Source: Chamaecyparis obtusa (Eukaryota; Streptophyta; Pinopsida; Cupressales; Cupressaceae). Taken from it: DNA of 64,000 nucleotides. The DNA is taken from positions 2,527,001-2,591,000 of the forward strand of contig BSBK01000963.1 of the NCBI GenBank assembly GCA_027943335.1. Direction: 5' to 3'. Positions 35,601-47,651 of this stretch are shown piece by piece (position 1 is the stretch's first letter; each line of letters begins with the position of its first letter). The notes below the pieces were generated by a model. The model made no database searches. It saw only the letters and a list, made by a program, of their open reading frames with translations, and was not told the DNA's origin. The position numbers and the translations under genes were made by a program.

Positions 35601-36506
35601 CACATGTATTCATGTTTTTAAATTCAAGCATTGAATTTTTATTTTTATTTAGCTAGTTTCACGGCTTGTGTGAAGCAATTTGAATTCTCTAATGAATGAA
35701 GATTAATATTTTCAAAAAAGAAATTTGATGGTGTATCAATTCGTATTACGTTGTTCCTCTTTCCTTCATAAAATGTAATATTTATTTATAACTGGGATTG
35801 AAGTAAATGTTTTCATACTATGGCATAAAATGCATGATCAAATCTTGAAATGAATACCTCTTAGCAAATATGCTCTACATGATTTGAGCCTATAGGTAAA
35901 AAAAAAAAAGGTAACATTCTGGCAACCTTTAATGGGTAGTTGTCTGATATACACTTGACTAGTAGCCCTGATAGATCCATTGGGCTAAGTATGCTTGGCA
36001 ATTCTTTCCTTCTAGCCAATGATTAGGTTTCAAATTTACAATAGTGTAGTAGCCCCTCTACATTATTATAAATCTTAGACCTGATTATTGACTTGAAAAT
36101 AAGGGTTATCTAGTGTATTCATTCATTTGGATAAGATATGCAATATGCACAACAAACTGAGATAACTTGGTAATTCAACTGTATCTCTTAGCCATTCATG
36201 TTTAGATATGTGAGTTATGGGAAGGGGTAACACTTCTCTTAATAGCTCTCCCATAGATCATATATGAGAATTTTCTTGTCTGAGAAATATAACTAAAATG
36301 CTTGGGACAAACTTCTTTTGCAACTCACTTGATAGAAACTTTGGGACTCTTATTCAACAATAAAATAAAATAGCAACCAAGAAATGGAAAAAAATTGAAA
36401 CAATACTTAAGGAAAATAAAACAAGTGCAACAACACTTATTCATAATGAGAAATCTAGACTAAAATATGTACAAAGAAGAACCTTTTCAAACGTGAAAAT
36501 AAGGCT
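32671..36506. other. Non-coding stretch between two gypsy fragments
   Basis: No gene is supported. Near 34100-34210 the sequence 'aaaccctagttggc' precedes a short ATG frame (MEFEPKNLLGSVLKF) that ends after 15 codons, with a GTGAGCG donor-like site further on. This could be a 5' gene end, but nothing follows it. Part of 35900-36500 is probably the 3' flank or LTR of the minus-strand gypsy at 36507-36862. Confidence 0.35.
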
Positions 36507-36862
36507 TGAGGTGTATCCCATTAATTGGGATAGGAAGCACTTCACTTTCAGTTGTGGCCAGTTGGAAAGCATTATGTTCTTTTCACTCCACAATGATAAA
36601 AGGACCTATCTGCATGTTGTCAAACTTGGTATGATGGTCCAACCTACTCCTTAGTACATCCCATTTCATCACAAGATCTCCCACCATAAAATCCCTCGGT
36701 CTAGTCTTCTTATCAAATGTTCTCTTAGTTAGGATTTTTTGATATTCCATGTTCTTCATAGTCGTGTCCCTATTCTCTTCCAACTCCATCAGTTGAGTAT
36801 ATATTAAGGCAAGTGGATTAGTATTCTCAAACAAGACTAGTTGGTTGGAAATATCCAAGTCT
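36507..36862 (-). pseudogene. Ty3/gypsy integrase, C-terminal part
   Basis: It contains LMELEENRDTTMKNMEYQ (helical linker), FMVGDLVMKWD (the F..GD.V....D strand), GPFIIVE and, after one stop, INGIHLKPYF. These are the C-terminal landmarks of plant gypsy integrases. The part lies directly against the CACTA insertion at 36866. Its upstream half is at 55024-55615, 18 kb away. Reading across the two flanks with one copy of the AGT duplication removed keeps an open frame at the junction. Confidence 0.85.
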
Positions 36863-37372
36863 AGTCACTACTACATTTGGGGCCAAATTTCGACAGACAC
36901 TTCCGACGGGTAATTTTTTTATAATGAATTTGTTATTTTTAAAAAAAATAGGCCCCGATGATGTTGGTATTTCGATGGGTTTTAAATTGACCATCAAAAT
37001 TCTGATAGTTTCCAGTATACATAAAAAAAAGTCACTAGTAAATTTTAGCTTGTTTTTCGATGAGGTTTAGTTGATTATTAGACGCCTATTGGTCGGCTAA
37101 TCGACCATAAAGGTCGTCGGATTTTTTTGTCAAAAATACCACACTTGAAATCTTCGTCGCAATTGTGACATCACCAGTGGTTGAACTATCGACAGAAATG
37201 ACATTGAAATCATTACTTCAACTTGGAAGAATTGTCGGCTATAGCATTATCCCTGTGACCAATGTACGTCAAAATTGCGATGTAAAATCACCGCAATAAA
37301 CCTCGAATGTATAGCTTTCTCGTCAATATGTCTATTCTTTGTTGGTCAAAAAAGTGACATAACATTTTATTT

Positions 37373-37380
<8 letters not shown>

Positions 37381-37416
<36 letters not shown>
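37381..37416. repeat. (AT)n microsatellite
   Basis: A pure alternating run just inside the left subterminal region of the CACTA element. Confidence 0.95.
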
Positions 37417-37419
<3 letters not shown>

Positions 37420-37511
37420 CAAATTAAGCACAACAATATTATGTCGTTGTTGTTTACTGTTTACAAACAGTCACACATTTTCTGTCTTATTTTACACAAA
37501 CAATTTATTTC

Positions 37512-37797
37512 CTGATCTACAAAAGTGGAGACACAAACAACGTACCCCTCTAACTATCAGACCATCATGATCAATCCCCTTCTCGGCAAGTTATTTGGAA
37601 GCATAGTAGAACAAAAAATCAGTAAATGGGCTAAAAAAGAGGAGAAAAGAGCAAAGGGACAAGCTGGTTTTAGATCGAAACACTCCGCCATAGATCATGG
37701 AGCGACTCTTAGATACCTAGTTGACAAAATATGGGACACTTCGGGTGACAAGGCTTTTTGCTGCTTTATTGACTTCAAAAAAGCCTTTGATTTAATT
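37512..37797 (+). pseudogene. Non-LTR reverse transcriptase fragment, non-L1 clade
   Basis: The sequence runs SNYQTIMINPLLGKLFGSIV, then KRAKGQAGFRSKHSAIDH, then TLRYLVDKIWD and FCCFIDFKKAFD. These are RT motifs 0 to A: NYR.I.....GK....I, GQ.GFR...S..DH, and C.F.DFKKAFD with the first catalytic Asp present. The wording is that of jockey/CR1-like RTs, clearly unlike the L1-type RT at 58.5 kb (which has 'IKLGIRKAYD'). The fragment stops right after motif A, where a foldback-type repeat begins (37801). No motif B-E follows. Confidence 0.75.
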
Positions 37798-37800
37798 TGT

Positions 37801-38156
37801 CCGTGGACTGAGACCTTAAATTATTGAGCTTCTCTTTGTTTCGAGAAGAGTATAACATTCTCTACTTAACAGGGCCAACCACATGAAGGTGGAAGCTCAT
37901 CTCGCCCCTCCTAGGAGCCTCCTATGACCCTTTACAACATTTTAAGACCTCTAAGATGTATTCTTAGGGATCATAAATGGTCATAAAGGGTCATAAGGGG
38001 TCCTGGGACACAACAGCTGAGAAACATAATTGTAGGCATCATGGTCACAATTTTTTGGAGACAATGTAATTGTATACCCAGACGATGCAGAGCAACTCCT
38101 GAACCTCTGATTCGAAGTTGACTATATTTGTTGCTCATGAATACAAGGTCCTCCAA
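37801..38156. repeat. Foldback unit, left copy (inverted copy at 53260-53628)
   Basis: It starts ccgtggactgagacc and matches the reverse complement of the right copy, which ends cagtccacgg at 53628. A second direct copy starts near 38373 (ccgttgactaagacc). The shared block contains taagaccttaaattattgagc and cctcctaggagcctc. Confidence 0.8.
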
Positions 38157-38278
38157 TAGATGTATTCAACTTGGAATCAGAGGTGTAGAAGTTTCTCTGC
38201 ATTGCTTGGGTACACAACTCAATTATGTTGTCTCCAAAAAATTGTGACCATGATGCCTACAATTATGTTTCTCAGCTA
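38015..38278. repeat. Hairpin, arms about 110 bp
   Basis: Arm 38015-38121 pairs with 38166-38278 (agctgagaaacataattgtagg against its reverse complement), with a 44-bp spacer and scattered mismatches. Confidence 0.8.
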
Positions 38279-38583
38279 TTGTGAAATCTACATTTATGTT
38301 TCTCAGTTGTCGTGTTTATGTGCATGTTTTTTATGTGTTTTGGATAGTAAGTCTAATTTAATTTTTCCGTTGACTAAGACCTTAAATTATTGAGCTTCTC
38401 TTTGTTTCAAGAAGAGTATAACATTCTCTACTTAACAGGGCCAACCACGTGAAGGTGGAAGCTCATCTGGCCCCTCCTAGGAGCCTCTTATGACCCTTTA
38501 CAACATTTTAAGAACTCTAAGATGTATTCTTAGGGATCGTAAATGGTTGTAAAGGGTCATAAGGGGTCCTGGGACACAACAGC

Positions 38584-39477
38584 TGAGAAACATAATTGTA
38601 GGCATCATGGTCACATTTTTTTGGAGACAATGTAATTGAGTTGTATACCCAAGTGATGGAGTGCAAATTCTGCACCTCCGATTCCAAGTTGACACTACGA
38701 GATCCAAAGACCATAGATAAGGAATAAATTTAGAGAGCGGAGGAGGGCCATAACGACAAAAATAATATAGGACAAACCTCAAGTTAAATGAGGCAACAGC
38801 AAACATTTTAATAGATTTTTATTATTAAATAATGAAATTTGCATATATTAGTGTTCTAAGCCCCCTCATTACATGATTTATTATTGTAAGCCCCCTCTAA
38901 CTTACGCATCTAGAAAATGAAACTACAACCTATTGGGATTGAGACAAACCTTATAGAACAACAACAGCTAGGAAGGATTACTTTCCAACATCTGTTGAAT
39001 ACATCTATTGGAGGACCTTGTATTCATGAGCTACACCTTGTATTCATGAGCTACAGATGTATTCAACAGATGTTGGCAAGAGATCCTTCCTAGTTGTTGT
39101 TGTTCTATAAGGTTTGTCTCAATCCCAATAGGTTGTAGTTTCATTTTCTAGATGCGTAAGTTAGAGGGGGCTTACAATAATAAATCATGTAATGAGGGGG
39201 CTTAGAACACTAGTATATGTAAATTTCATTATTTAATAATAAAAATCTATTAAAATGTTTGCAGTTGCCTCATTTAACTTGAGGTTCATCTTGTATTATT
39301 TTGGTTGTTATGGACCTCCTTCGCTCTCTAAATGTATTCCTTATCTATGGTCTTTGTATCTCGTAGTGTCAACTTGGAATCGAAGGTGTAGAAGTTGCAC
39401 TCCATTGCTTGGGTATACAACTCAATTACGTTGTCTCCAAAAAATTGTGACTGTGATGCCTACAATTATGTTTCTCA
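38584..39477. repeat. Giant palindrome, arms about 422 bp
   Basis: The arm 38584-39005 is the near-exact reverse complement of 39056-39477, with a 50-bp spacer. The spacer contains a 20-base word (ccttgtattcatgagctaca) repeated head to tail. Arm identity is high by eye, with only scattered substitutions. The open frames here come from the palindrome. Confidence 0.9.
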
Positions 39478-40539
39478 ACTATTGTGAAATCTGCATTTAT
39501 GTTTCTTAGCTGTCGTGTTTATACCTTCTCTCATTTGCTGGTGTAATTCCTCTTTGAGTATCCCCATTCTCCTTTGCATCCAAAATGAACTCATTCCAAT
39601 CCCTCACTAGAATAAAGGGAGACTTCATACCACGCTGTGCTCAAACTTTAGTGAGACTTCATACCACACAACATTCATAGATTATGTTCAATACATTATT
39701 TACGCTTGTATTGGTGGGAAAACTCTTGAAAACACGCAAAAGAGATTGCATTCAACCATGTTGTTTACATGACACATGTAGTTTACCTCAAGCCTAAATC
39801 AGTGCTGCATACAAATCTACGGATGGTGTGTGGTATGAAGCCTCGCTCAAGCTTGAAAATGATAGTCAATCCATAGTCAAGGTCAAGGAACAAATGGAAT
39901 AACCAATAAAACACTATACATTAAATCATGTGATTGATAGAATATTGGGGCTCACCTGAGCCATAAACATGAAGAATTATTCTAAAAAAAGATGTAAACC
40001 ATATATATGCGCACTTGAGGCAAAGAGAAGTTATGTCATATCAATATTAAAATATTTGTTACAATATGAAAATACTAAACTAACTAATTCTTGAGTTCAT
40101 CTCTGCATATGGTCGCAACAAAGATATGCGATTATAATATAGAGAAGGCATCGTAAAAATATAATTTCAGAATTTTCCCTAGCCTGACACATTTTGCACT
40201 CAAATCCCTCATCGTGGATAAGTGGAGATGGGCAGATAGATGCAGATGAGTTGTCATCGACCTAACTAAAGTATCCGTAGCCATTATTTCCCTGTGATAC
40301 CTAGTCTACATTAGTTCTTATATTATAATGAATAGTATTTACATTAGAAACATTAAATATATACACATTAGCAGCCTTTTTTCTATTTGGGCAGCACCAA
40401 AATTGTCATCCAGGGTTGTTCGATGTCCGTGAAGTCTTCAACACACACTACCCACCACCACATTGATAGTTTGGCACATTGACAAGAGTCATCGAGCCTA
40501 TATCAATAATGCACACACCATCGTTACTACATTTATTAT
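39478..40539. other. Non-coding stretch inside the CACTA element
   Basis: No open frame with recognisable content and no repeat pair noticed. Confidence 0.5.
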
Positions 40540-41404
40540 TTTTATATGAAATACACCAAGGAGTACCATAAAAAATATTAACCATTTACAATAATGAAAA
40601 GTAAACCTAAATCAAATAGCTCATTTTTTTATCAGGATGTGTAGTCTCTGTGTATATGAAAAATGAAAGAAATATGAAGCTGAAATAAAATAGTGAACAA
40701 AATAGTATTCCACATAGAGTGAATGAAATATACCATCAAAAGAAGGTGAAAAAATCCTGTCACGAAGCATAGACATAGGAAATAAAAAAGGGACAAAAGA
40801 CAAGAAATAAGAAAAATCATTACGACTATAAAAAAATCATTTATACTATAATCAAAAAAAGAAACACTCTTTGTCAACAATTTTCAAAATCATTAGGACT
40901 ATAGAAAAATAATTAAGACTACACAAAATCAAATTTTAGAAATGGACGGTTCTGATGCTATTCCATTACAACAATTGAGCATTCATCATTTGGTATTATG
41001 TATTCCATTTAAGTATGTCAACAATGTTCAAAATCATGTCACCAAGCATAGACAAGAAATAAGAAAAATCATTAGGACTATAGAAAAATCAAGTTCTAGA
41101 AATGGACGGTTCTGATATTGCTTTGCCATTACAACAATTGAGCATTCATCATTTGGTACTTCTTGGTGTATTCCATTTAAGTTTTTCAGTTGCCGTGTTT
41201 ATGTGCATGTTCTTTATGTGTTTGGCTTCTCTCCCTCGCAAGGGATACGTCGATAGGTAATTGATTTGAAAGCATAACGATTTGACAGTCTTTTTTCAGG
41301 ATAGGCGTAATCATCCCGCCAACTTTAATTAGCAACATTTGTGATATATGTCAAGTACTTATAATCAGTATGCCCAACAAACAAAGACTTAGTAGTAAAA
41401 GCAT
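40540..41404. repeat. Long inverted repeat, left arm (partner 51543-52178)
   Basis: It runs from atacaccaaggagtaccat to gacttagtagtaaaagcat and pairs with the reverse complement of 51543-52178. The left arm is longer because the segment with aatggacggttctgat is duplicated in it (about 40930-41000 and 41090-41160). Confidence 0.85.
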
Positions 41405-41756
41405 GTCCTTTGGTTTACTAGTTTACTTATAATTAGTATGTCCTTTGTTTTACTAGTTTAATCAACAAAGAAAAACTAACATGCAAAATGTTAAATTGAA
41501 TGACATTTTATTATAGAGATAAATATGTTGTCTAGATTACTATATTTCAAAAATAAATATTGATATGCCAGAGCACCTTTCAAGTTGGGAAAAGCTGAGA
41601 CCAAAGCCCTGCCCACCTAGCAAAATTGCTTAACTCTCTATATGCATGATGGTATATTGATTTATTATCATTTCCTTGTATTTTTTTCATTTTTTTCATG
41701 AAGTTTTAAGGCAGAGAACACAAGTTGTTCTTGACTGTCCTGTACAGGGGTTTTGC

Positions 41757-42060
41757 AATCAACAATCTTGTTTTGAAGTTGCATTTGAAGAAATTTGCAC
41801 ATGATAGACCATATAGAGCCTCATGAATGAGTGATGAGCAAAGTCTTGTGAGTAGGGAACAAGATTATGTGGATTTTTCTATTGGTGAGTACAAGGAGAA
41901 ATTTTTGTGTGATATAGTACCAATGACATGTTGTCACATCCTCTTAGGAAGACCTTGGCAGTCCCTAAGAAGGAAAATATGATGGGTACAAGAATACTTG
42001 TTCATAAGGATGGTAACAAGTTTATTGTCAAGCCTTTGCAAAAATAATTCTTCATATGAG
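41757..42060 (+). pseudogene. Ty3/gypsy protease-region fragment
   Basis: The frame reads HDRPYRAS, a stop, then SDEQSLVSREQDYVDFSIG and CDIVPMTCCHILLGRPWQ. The block CD(I/V)(V/M)PM...HILLGRPWQ is the well-known region just after the retropepsin core of plant gypsy pol. The DSG-type active site upstream is missing or shifted. No RT follows; the pol is internally deleted between here and the LTR at 42965. Confidence 0.75.
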
Positions 42061-42964
42061 ATAAGGGTTATCTATTTTGGAAAGAAAGAGTATGTTGATT
42101 TGAAGAGTCACACAAGGAAGAGGTCTATGAAAGAGGATTAGAAGATTGGAGCATTACTAATGGTTCTAAAAACCGATGATTATGACACTGAACAAAAGAT
42201 GGAAAATTGGAAGAGTAGTGTGATTGAAGAAGATATAGTTATGTGCACACATTGGTGTCCTATCATTGCACAAGTGCAAGACGGTAAGGGTCTATTCATG
42301 GAGGGAAGAAAAAAAGGTCATTTTAACCTTACAAGGCAAGAGGAAAGACAGTCCAAATAATTCTATGGTGACTGTCCCAAATAATAGACAAATGATGGAA
42401 TTGCTAACATGTTTTCTTTTCATGTTTCTAACAAGTTTGTTGCAGGTTCTAAGAGGTTGGATAAGGGGTTCTTATTGAAATAGAGGAGAAAAGTGTAGAA
42501 TTCCTTTTAGAAGACTTAGACGTGTGAAGACATAGAACTATTTGGATGTACAAACTGTGACATGGGACAACAATAAAGTTACATTTTCTGTAAATTTTTG
42601 TTGTTTCCATCTTAATTTTGATTAGAGATTGATATTCTGAGATAATTATAATGCCAAGAGATTGAGGATCTTCATTATTAAGTGTTTTGTTGGCATCTTC
42701 TATCAGGTTTCTTGGTGTGGGGGTATCCATTCCACCACTATGTATCTATTCTATCAAAATGGGTAAGGGTAGAATCTTGACCTTATTGGAGTACTCCAAT
42801 AAGGCCAAAATTTGATAATATCTTTTGAGCTAAGAAGTATCCATTCTGCCATTGGATATCCCTTCTGTCTAAGTGGGCCACTTGACCTTATCTCTTAAAT
42901 CCTATTTATGGTTCTCATTTGTTATATCATACATACCTCAAAGAGTTTAAATTTTGGTGGGGGG
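42061..42964 (+). other. Degraded gypsy remainder and polypurine tract
   Basis: The frames at 42160-42478 have no recognised motif. The stretch ends in a purine-rich ttggtggggg run (42955-42964) directly before an LTR-type start, as expected of a polypurine tract. Confidence 0.45.
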
Positions 42965-43811
42965 TGTAATCAAGAAACATACCATCACCCTTACCAATTA
43001 TGCTTGAAATAGAATTAAATCTATTTGATATGATCTTTGACATTTAAGATTTAACTTTATAAATAATAATTTGAATTAAAAAGTTAGAAATTAAAACAAA
43101 AACATTTAAGAGTCTCAAAGAGAGGAACACATTGAGGAATTAATATTTCGTTCAGGCTATACTTGGGACTGCCATCAACATTTATCATCATTGAAGGGGA
43201 TTAATTCATATTGGACAGATAACTATGGTAAGTAATGAAATACAAACATTTCATTTCCAATTATTATCGGTGAGATAAATAAATTTGGGCCAAGAGTACA
43301 GAATATGGAGAAGACTCCAAATATAAGTGAGTTGGCAGTAAAAATGTCTTAATAGAATTTACATCAAAACTTAAACATTAATCAGTTGATTATTATATAA
43401 GCTCCTGAAGCATGAGTTGGAGAGGACTACATTACACGTTGAGACACAATACTATTTTCACAAGTTGCAACTATTATAATCATCGAGCAGATTAGGCTAT
43501 AACTGGTGGAGAGAAGTATGCATGTAGATCAGAAAGCATAGAGTACACACCAGTGTCTTACATAAGTGAATTATTTTGAGACTTAAAAATAGGAGACTAT
43601 ACAAGCTATGGCTTATAACAGGGATATACAGATTAATCAGGCACAACTATTCAATTGTGGAATAGCCTCTCATACCTCCATCTCATAAACCAATAATTCA
43701 ATCTGAAACAATGATAGCTTGTATTCCATTCATATTCAAGATGCTTAACAAATTTCATTGATAATAATTCAATAGACCAGAACAAGGCACCATTCTTAGT
43801 TTCATTGTTTC

Positions 43812-43848
<37 letters not shown>

Positions 43849-44385
43849 AATCAATCACTATAAACATCATTACAATAGAACCACTCTTTCAAGATATTCT
43901 TGGCCAAATCGACCTGGATAAAGAAAGAAGATTGATCATGGAATAAAATGAGTCTTTGATCTGAGAAACAAGAGATCTCAGAATGGCTTATAAAGAAGTA
44001 GAAAATAATTATCAGATTGATATTGTATTTAGAAGTTGTAGATCTTTTAGTAATATCATTTTGAATACCATTATCCATCTATTTGATTGAATTACAAAAC
44101 CCCTATCAAGTTCAGATAAGATTGGAACCCGAATGAATAGTCATCAATGCAAAGGAAAAATATTAGAAAGAATTGATATATATGAGGATATCCTATTTAA
44201 TACAAACTTACCATTCATATCAGATAAAGAATTGACTTTGTAGCTATATAGAAAGGAGAATGTTACAATTTGAACTATAAAAATATAGAAAAAATCCTTA
44301 GAAATCCCTTAAGGGAACATTACAGAAGTACCCGAGCATTGAAATTTGATAGCTATATTACATAGTCCTAACACGGGACATTACA
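42965..44385 (+). repeat. 3' LTR of the nested gypsy relic (1421 bp)
   Basis: It begins TGTAATCAAG right after the purine tract and ends GGGACATTACA, giving TGTAAT/ATTACA termini like the solo LTR at 2776-4619. It contains a (GT)n run at 43819-43845. No flanking duplication is visible because the 5' part of the element is gone. Confidence 0.6.
43819..43845. repeat. (GT)n microsatellite
   Basis: A run of about 13 GT units inside the nested gypsy LTR. Confidence 0.95.
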
Positions 44386-44814
44386 AAAACCCTTTAATTC
44401 AGTCATTTCTAGTGTGGAACACAATGTATGGATTCTTTATGCATACAATCATTGAACCAAAGACCAAAACAGGGCTTGGAAAAATATGAACTTCTTGAAG
44501 ATAAGATGTATCAATCCCTCTATTGATAGAACCACTCTTGAAACCCTAGAAATGCTACACATTGAATGCAAAAAAATATAAATGCAGCACAAGAGCTTTT
44601 TCAAAGATTAAAGAAATTTTGTTCAATGCATGTTTTCACATATATTGTATCCCCATCCATTGTTGTGTTATATTCACATTCCCTTCTTGCAATGCATTTT
44701 TTTATATTGACCAGGTTCGAAAAGAAACTCATACACAATAAAGAGTATTGCAACACTTAGTGGCTAAGCCTTGCAATTGGAAACAACTTAGCAACTGAAT
44801 AAAAGATTATTAAG
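44386..44814. other. Spacer between the LTR and the transporter exon
   Basis: A 64-codon frame at 44566-44760 has no motif. Nothing else seen. Confidence 0.4.
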
Positions 44815-45028
44815 CTGATATATATTGTAATGGCTATAATAGTCATGGTGACTCTTTTTCTTCTAACTCTGCTCTTCTAACACCACCATAATTGCAGCAG
44901 TTATTGGTCTCATTGACTTCCCTACAACTTATTTCATATGGAAGGTAGATAAGGTGGATTTTCTTGCATGCATGGGTACTTTTATGGGCGTAATATTCAT
45001 CTCTATTCAAATAGGATTCATCATAGTG
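44815..45028 (+). pseudogene. Sulfate transporter (SULTR-like) exon fragment
   Basis: The first part reads [18 protein letters not shown], a membrane helix. After a small frame-shifting loss (44877-44879) follow [13 protein letters not shown], then [19 protein letters not shown] and [12 protein letters not shown], ending at a GTATGT donor. The (A/S)VIGL(I/L)D....WK(V/L)DK.DFL.C.GAFFGV.F.S(V/I)(E/Q)IGL block is the signature of the last membrane segments of plant SULTR proteins, before the STAS domain. These are proton/sulfate symporters. No neighbouring exons were found. The frame break and lone exon show a captured or stranded gene piece. Confidence 0.75.
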
Positions 45029-45856
45029 GTATGTTCATGGTTTCTAAGTAGAACCTTGTTTGATTTTTTCTAAAACTCTCCATTAGAATTTGAATTGGTA
45101 ATATCTATTATGATATTATTCTAAGTTTGCCCCACTTCTTACTGATTAATATTTTAACGAATTGAATATTCTTGTCTAATATTAGAATCAATTGCAATAA
45201 TGAAGGGTTATCTTATATATCTATGAATCTCTCCATTCTTAATGTAAAAACCAAGGATGTATAATATATAATACCTAGTTTCATAATCGACTGCCAGTCT
45301 TCTTTAATCTCTGATCTCTTTGAACACCAAATGGTGATTTTAATGCTTTCCCAATAAGAAAATACGTATTAATGTAATGTCTGACCTTGTTAGAAGGAAA
45401 TTTGATGTTCAACAGTGGCTGCAGTAATCTGTCAGCCTAAGTAGTTTGACTCACAATTTATATGTTGGGAACTTGTGAATCCCCCTCCTTTTCAAATTTC
45501 TTATTTACAATAAATTTCAGATATAATTTATAATCTCCTCCTATAATCTATATCCTTTCATATTAGAATCCTCCACTATTACCCCTCAAACACCAAGGTA
45601 AGTGGGTTCTTGCAAATCAGGTAAGCACAAACTCAAAATTACTTCTAACTTTGTCAGGCCAGTCTAAGTGATCAAGTTAGACTCGGGCCATATGGATAGG
45701 TTTAAAGATGGGTGCTTGGAATAGATACAGTCATTTGATTGTGTGATCCATTAAGGTGATTAATGGACATCATAAGATTATGTGATCCATTATAAATTAT
45801 TTTTTAGTGGTCTCACTTAGTTGCATTTGGGTTACTTTTGAATTAAGATGGATAAG
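45029..45856. other. Intron remnant and non-coding sequence after the transporter exon
   Basis: It begins with the GTATGTTC donor. No following SULTR or STAS exon was recognised up to the LTR start at 45857. Confidence 0.4.
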
Positions 45857-46610
45857 TGTAATGTCCCCTTCTCTGATGCCCTAGTTTTTGCCCTAAAATT
45901 ACAGTCCTAAGTAAAGAAGGAAATGGAATAGAGTTAACAATATCATTTACTAATTGTGGAATAAGATAGATCCTAGTCCCTTGCACCTATTCTGTGTTTG
46001 CCATTTCCGTGATTGCCAAGAAAAAATAGTCATCTGCTATTCCCAAATGATTAATTCTTATTTAATTGATCTGTTGCAAATGTAAGAATTTCACTAGTTC
46101 ATTTGGGAGAAATGGAGGGATGAAGAGAAAAACCCTCAACTAGGGTGCAAATGCGGTCTTCAAGATTCAACGACCTAATTCTCCCTCCACACTCAACCAA
46201 AAAGGCTCAAACCAACTACAAATGAAAGCTAGGAAGGTTTAAAAACTTTCCATAAGATAAAATTTTGCATTTCAATCTGTATAGGCTCGTGGCAAGGTAA
46301 ACAATAGTTGTTTTTATAGGAAAATGCAGTTTTCTTATTAAATTTAAGATTAAAGAATTCTTGGAGAATGTTGTAACATTAAAGAATGAAATATAGAATA
46401 TTAAACTAAACATTAATTCTCCTCTGTTAGTTTCCTTTCAATGCCATCACATATAAACATAACACACAATCCTCTAATTCCAGACTGGATCTTGAATAAC
46501 TTAAAAGGAAAATCCAGACAAATTTGAAGTTTACAAAAGTTATAGGTGGCCCTCCTTCGCGCATTGCCCTTGATCTAATTCGTCATGCCTGGAATAATGA
46601 AATGAGAAAT
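45857..46610. repeat. LTR fragment of the TGTAATGTCCCC family (right end approximate)
   Basis: It starts TGTAATGTCCCCTTCTCTG, the same terminal word as the reverse-complemented end of the solo LTR (TGTAATGTCCC). No matching right terminus was found, so it is probably cut near 46610, where CACTA-like sequence starts. Confidence 0.4.
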
Positions 46611-46802
46611 GAAACCTTTTTTTTTAAAGTATGCCTGTGATGGTCGAACTTTCGACCTCCACGGTATTGGTCAAAATTTTGACCAATACGGGTATGGATT
46701 TTTAAAAAAATCAAAATTTTCCTTCTATAAACCGACCATGGAAAATTATTTTATAGCTTGGTCGGAAATGTTGGTCTAAAAAGTGGGTTAAATGTACTAG
46801 TG
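46611..46802. mobile_element. Terminal fragment of a second CACTA element
   Basis: The segment ends AAATGTACTAGTG at 46802, the mirror of a CACTAGTAC start, and AGT follows. Before it come subterminal words gtcgaac, cgacc, gaccaa and gtcgg. The left terminus was not found, so only the end survives. Confidence 0.55.
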
Positions 46803-47651
46803 AGTGAAGTGCCAAATCATTTTTATTTCGATTGGCATAGAAAAGGAGAGGGAGAAAATGAGTGAAAGCTGGGCGTGAGAGAAGGTATGTGATTTCTTCA
46901 TCTTTCGAGCCTTTGGCATCATATTCGACTGCAAATTTCATATGCATTGCATTTTATTTGATCATGAATGCTCTCTGAAATGACTGCATTCTACTGGTGT
47001 CGTGCCCTAGCCAATGCTTTATCTCTATTATTTGATGTTACTTGTGTCGTGCCCTAGCCCATGCTTTAACTCCACTATTTGATGTTATTGGTGCTTGTGC
47101 TCAAGGATATCCATTTTTCTGAAATGTTGATTGTGGTTATCAAATGGACAGCCTGTGAGCTTCTAGCTAGGTGCCATTTGTATTGATAGCTTAGGGTATC
47201 AAATGTATTGTATCATTGATAGTTGAGACTTTGTTAAAAGGAAATAGGACAAAGAATGATTTTGATTTAGTGCTTTAACTCCATTATTTGATGTTATTGG
47301 TGCTTGTGCTCAAGGATATCCATTTTTAAAAAATGTTGACTGTGGTTATCAAATGGATAGCCTATGAGCTTCTAGCTAGGTGCCATTTGTATTGATAGTT
47401 TAGGGCATCAAATGTATTGTTATATCATTGATAGTTGAGACTTTGTTAAAAGGAAATAGAACAAAGAACAATTTTGATTTAGTTTCTCTATTTTGATCCC
47501 TAAGTGGCTTACAACCCTAGAGAAGTATATACAGATTTACACATGCAGTTGCAGGATACATAGCAGCCGATAATTCACAAGAAATCCATGCATCCAATTT
47601 TAATAGCAATTAATACAAAGAAATAGGGTCCTCAAATGGCCCAGTCATCTG
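46803..47651. repeat. Repeat family segment with direct copies
   Basis: The segment 46876-47110 (gagagaaggtatgtgatttc ... gtgtcgtgccctagcc) recurs at 49142-49360. The tract gtgctcaaggatatccattt with its flanks is duplicated at about 47030-47220 and 47270-47460. An inverted piece lies at about 50262-50335. No coding content. Confidence 0.7.

Noticed and set aside
38498..39509. Several 65-102-codon frames with shared peptides on both strands
   Set aside because: Their mirror similarity is explained by the 422-bp palindrome; no codon or domain evidence.
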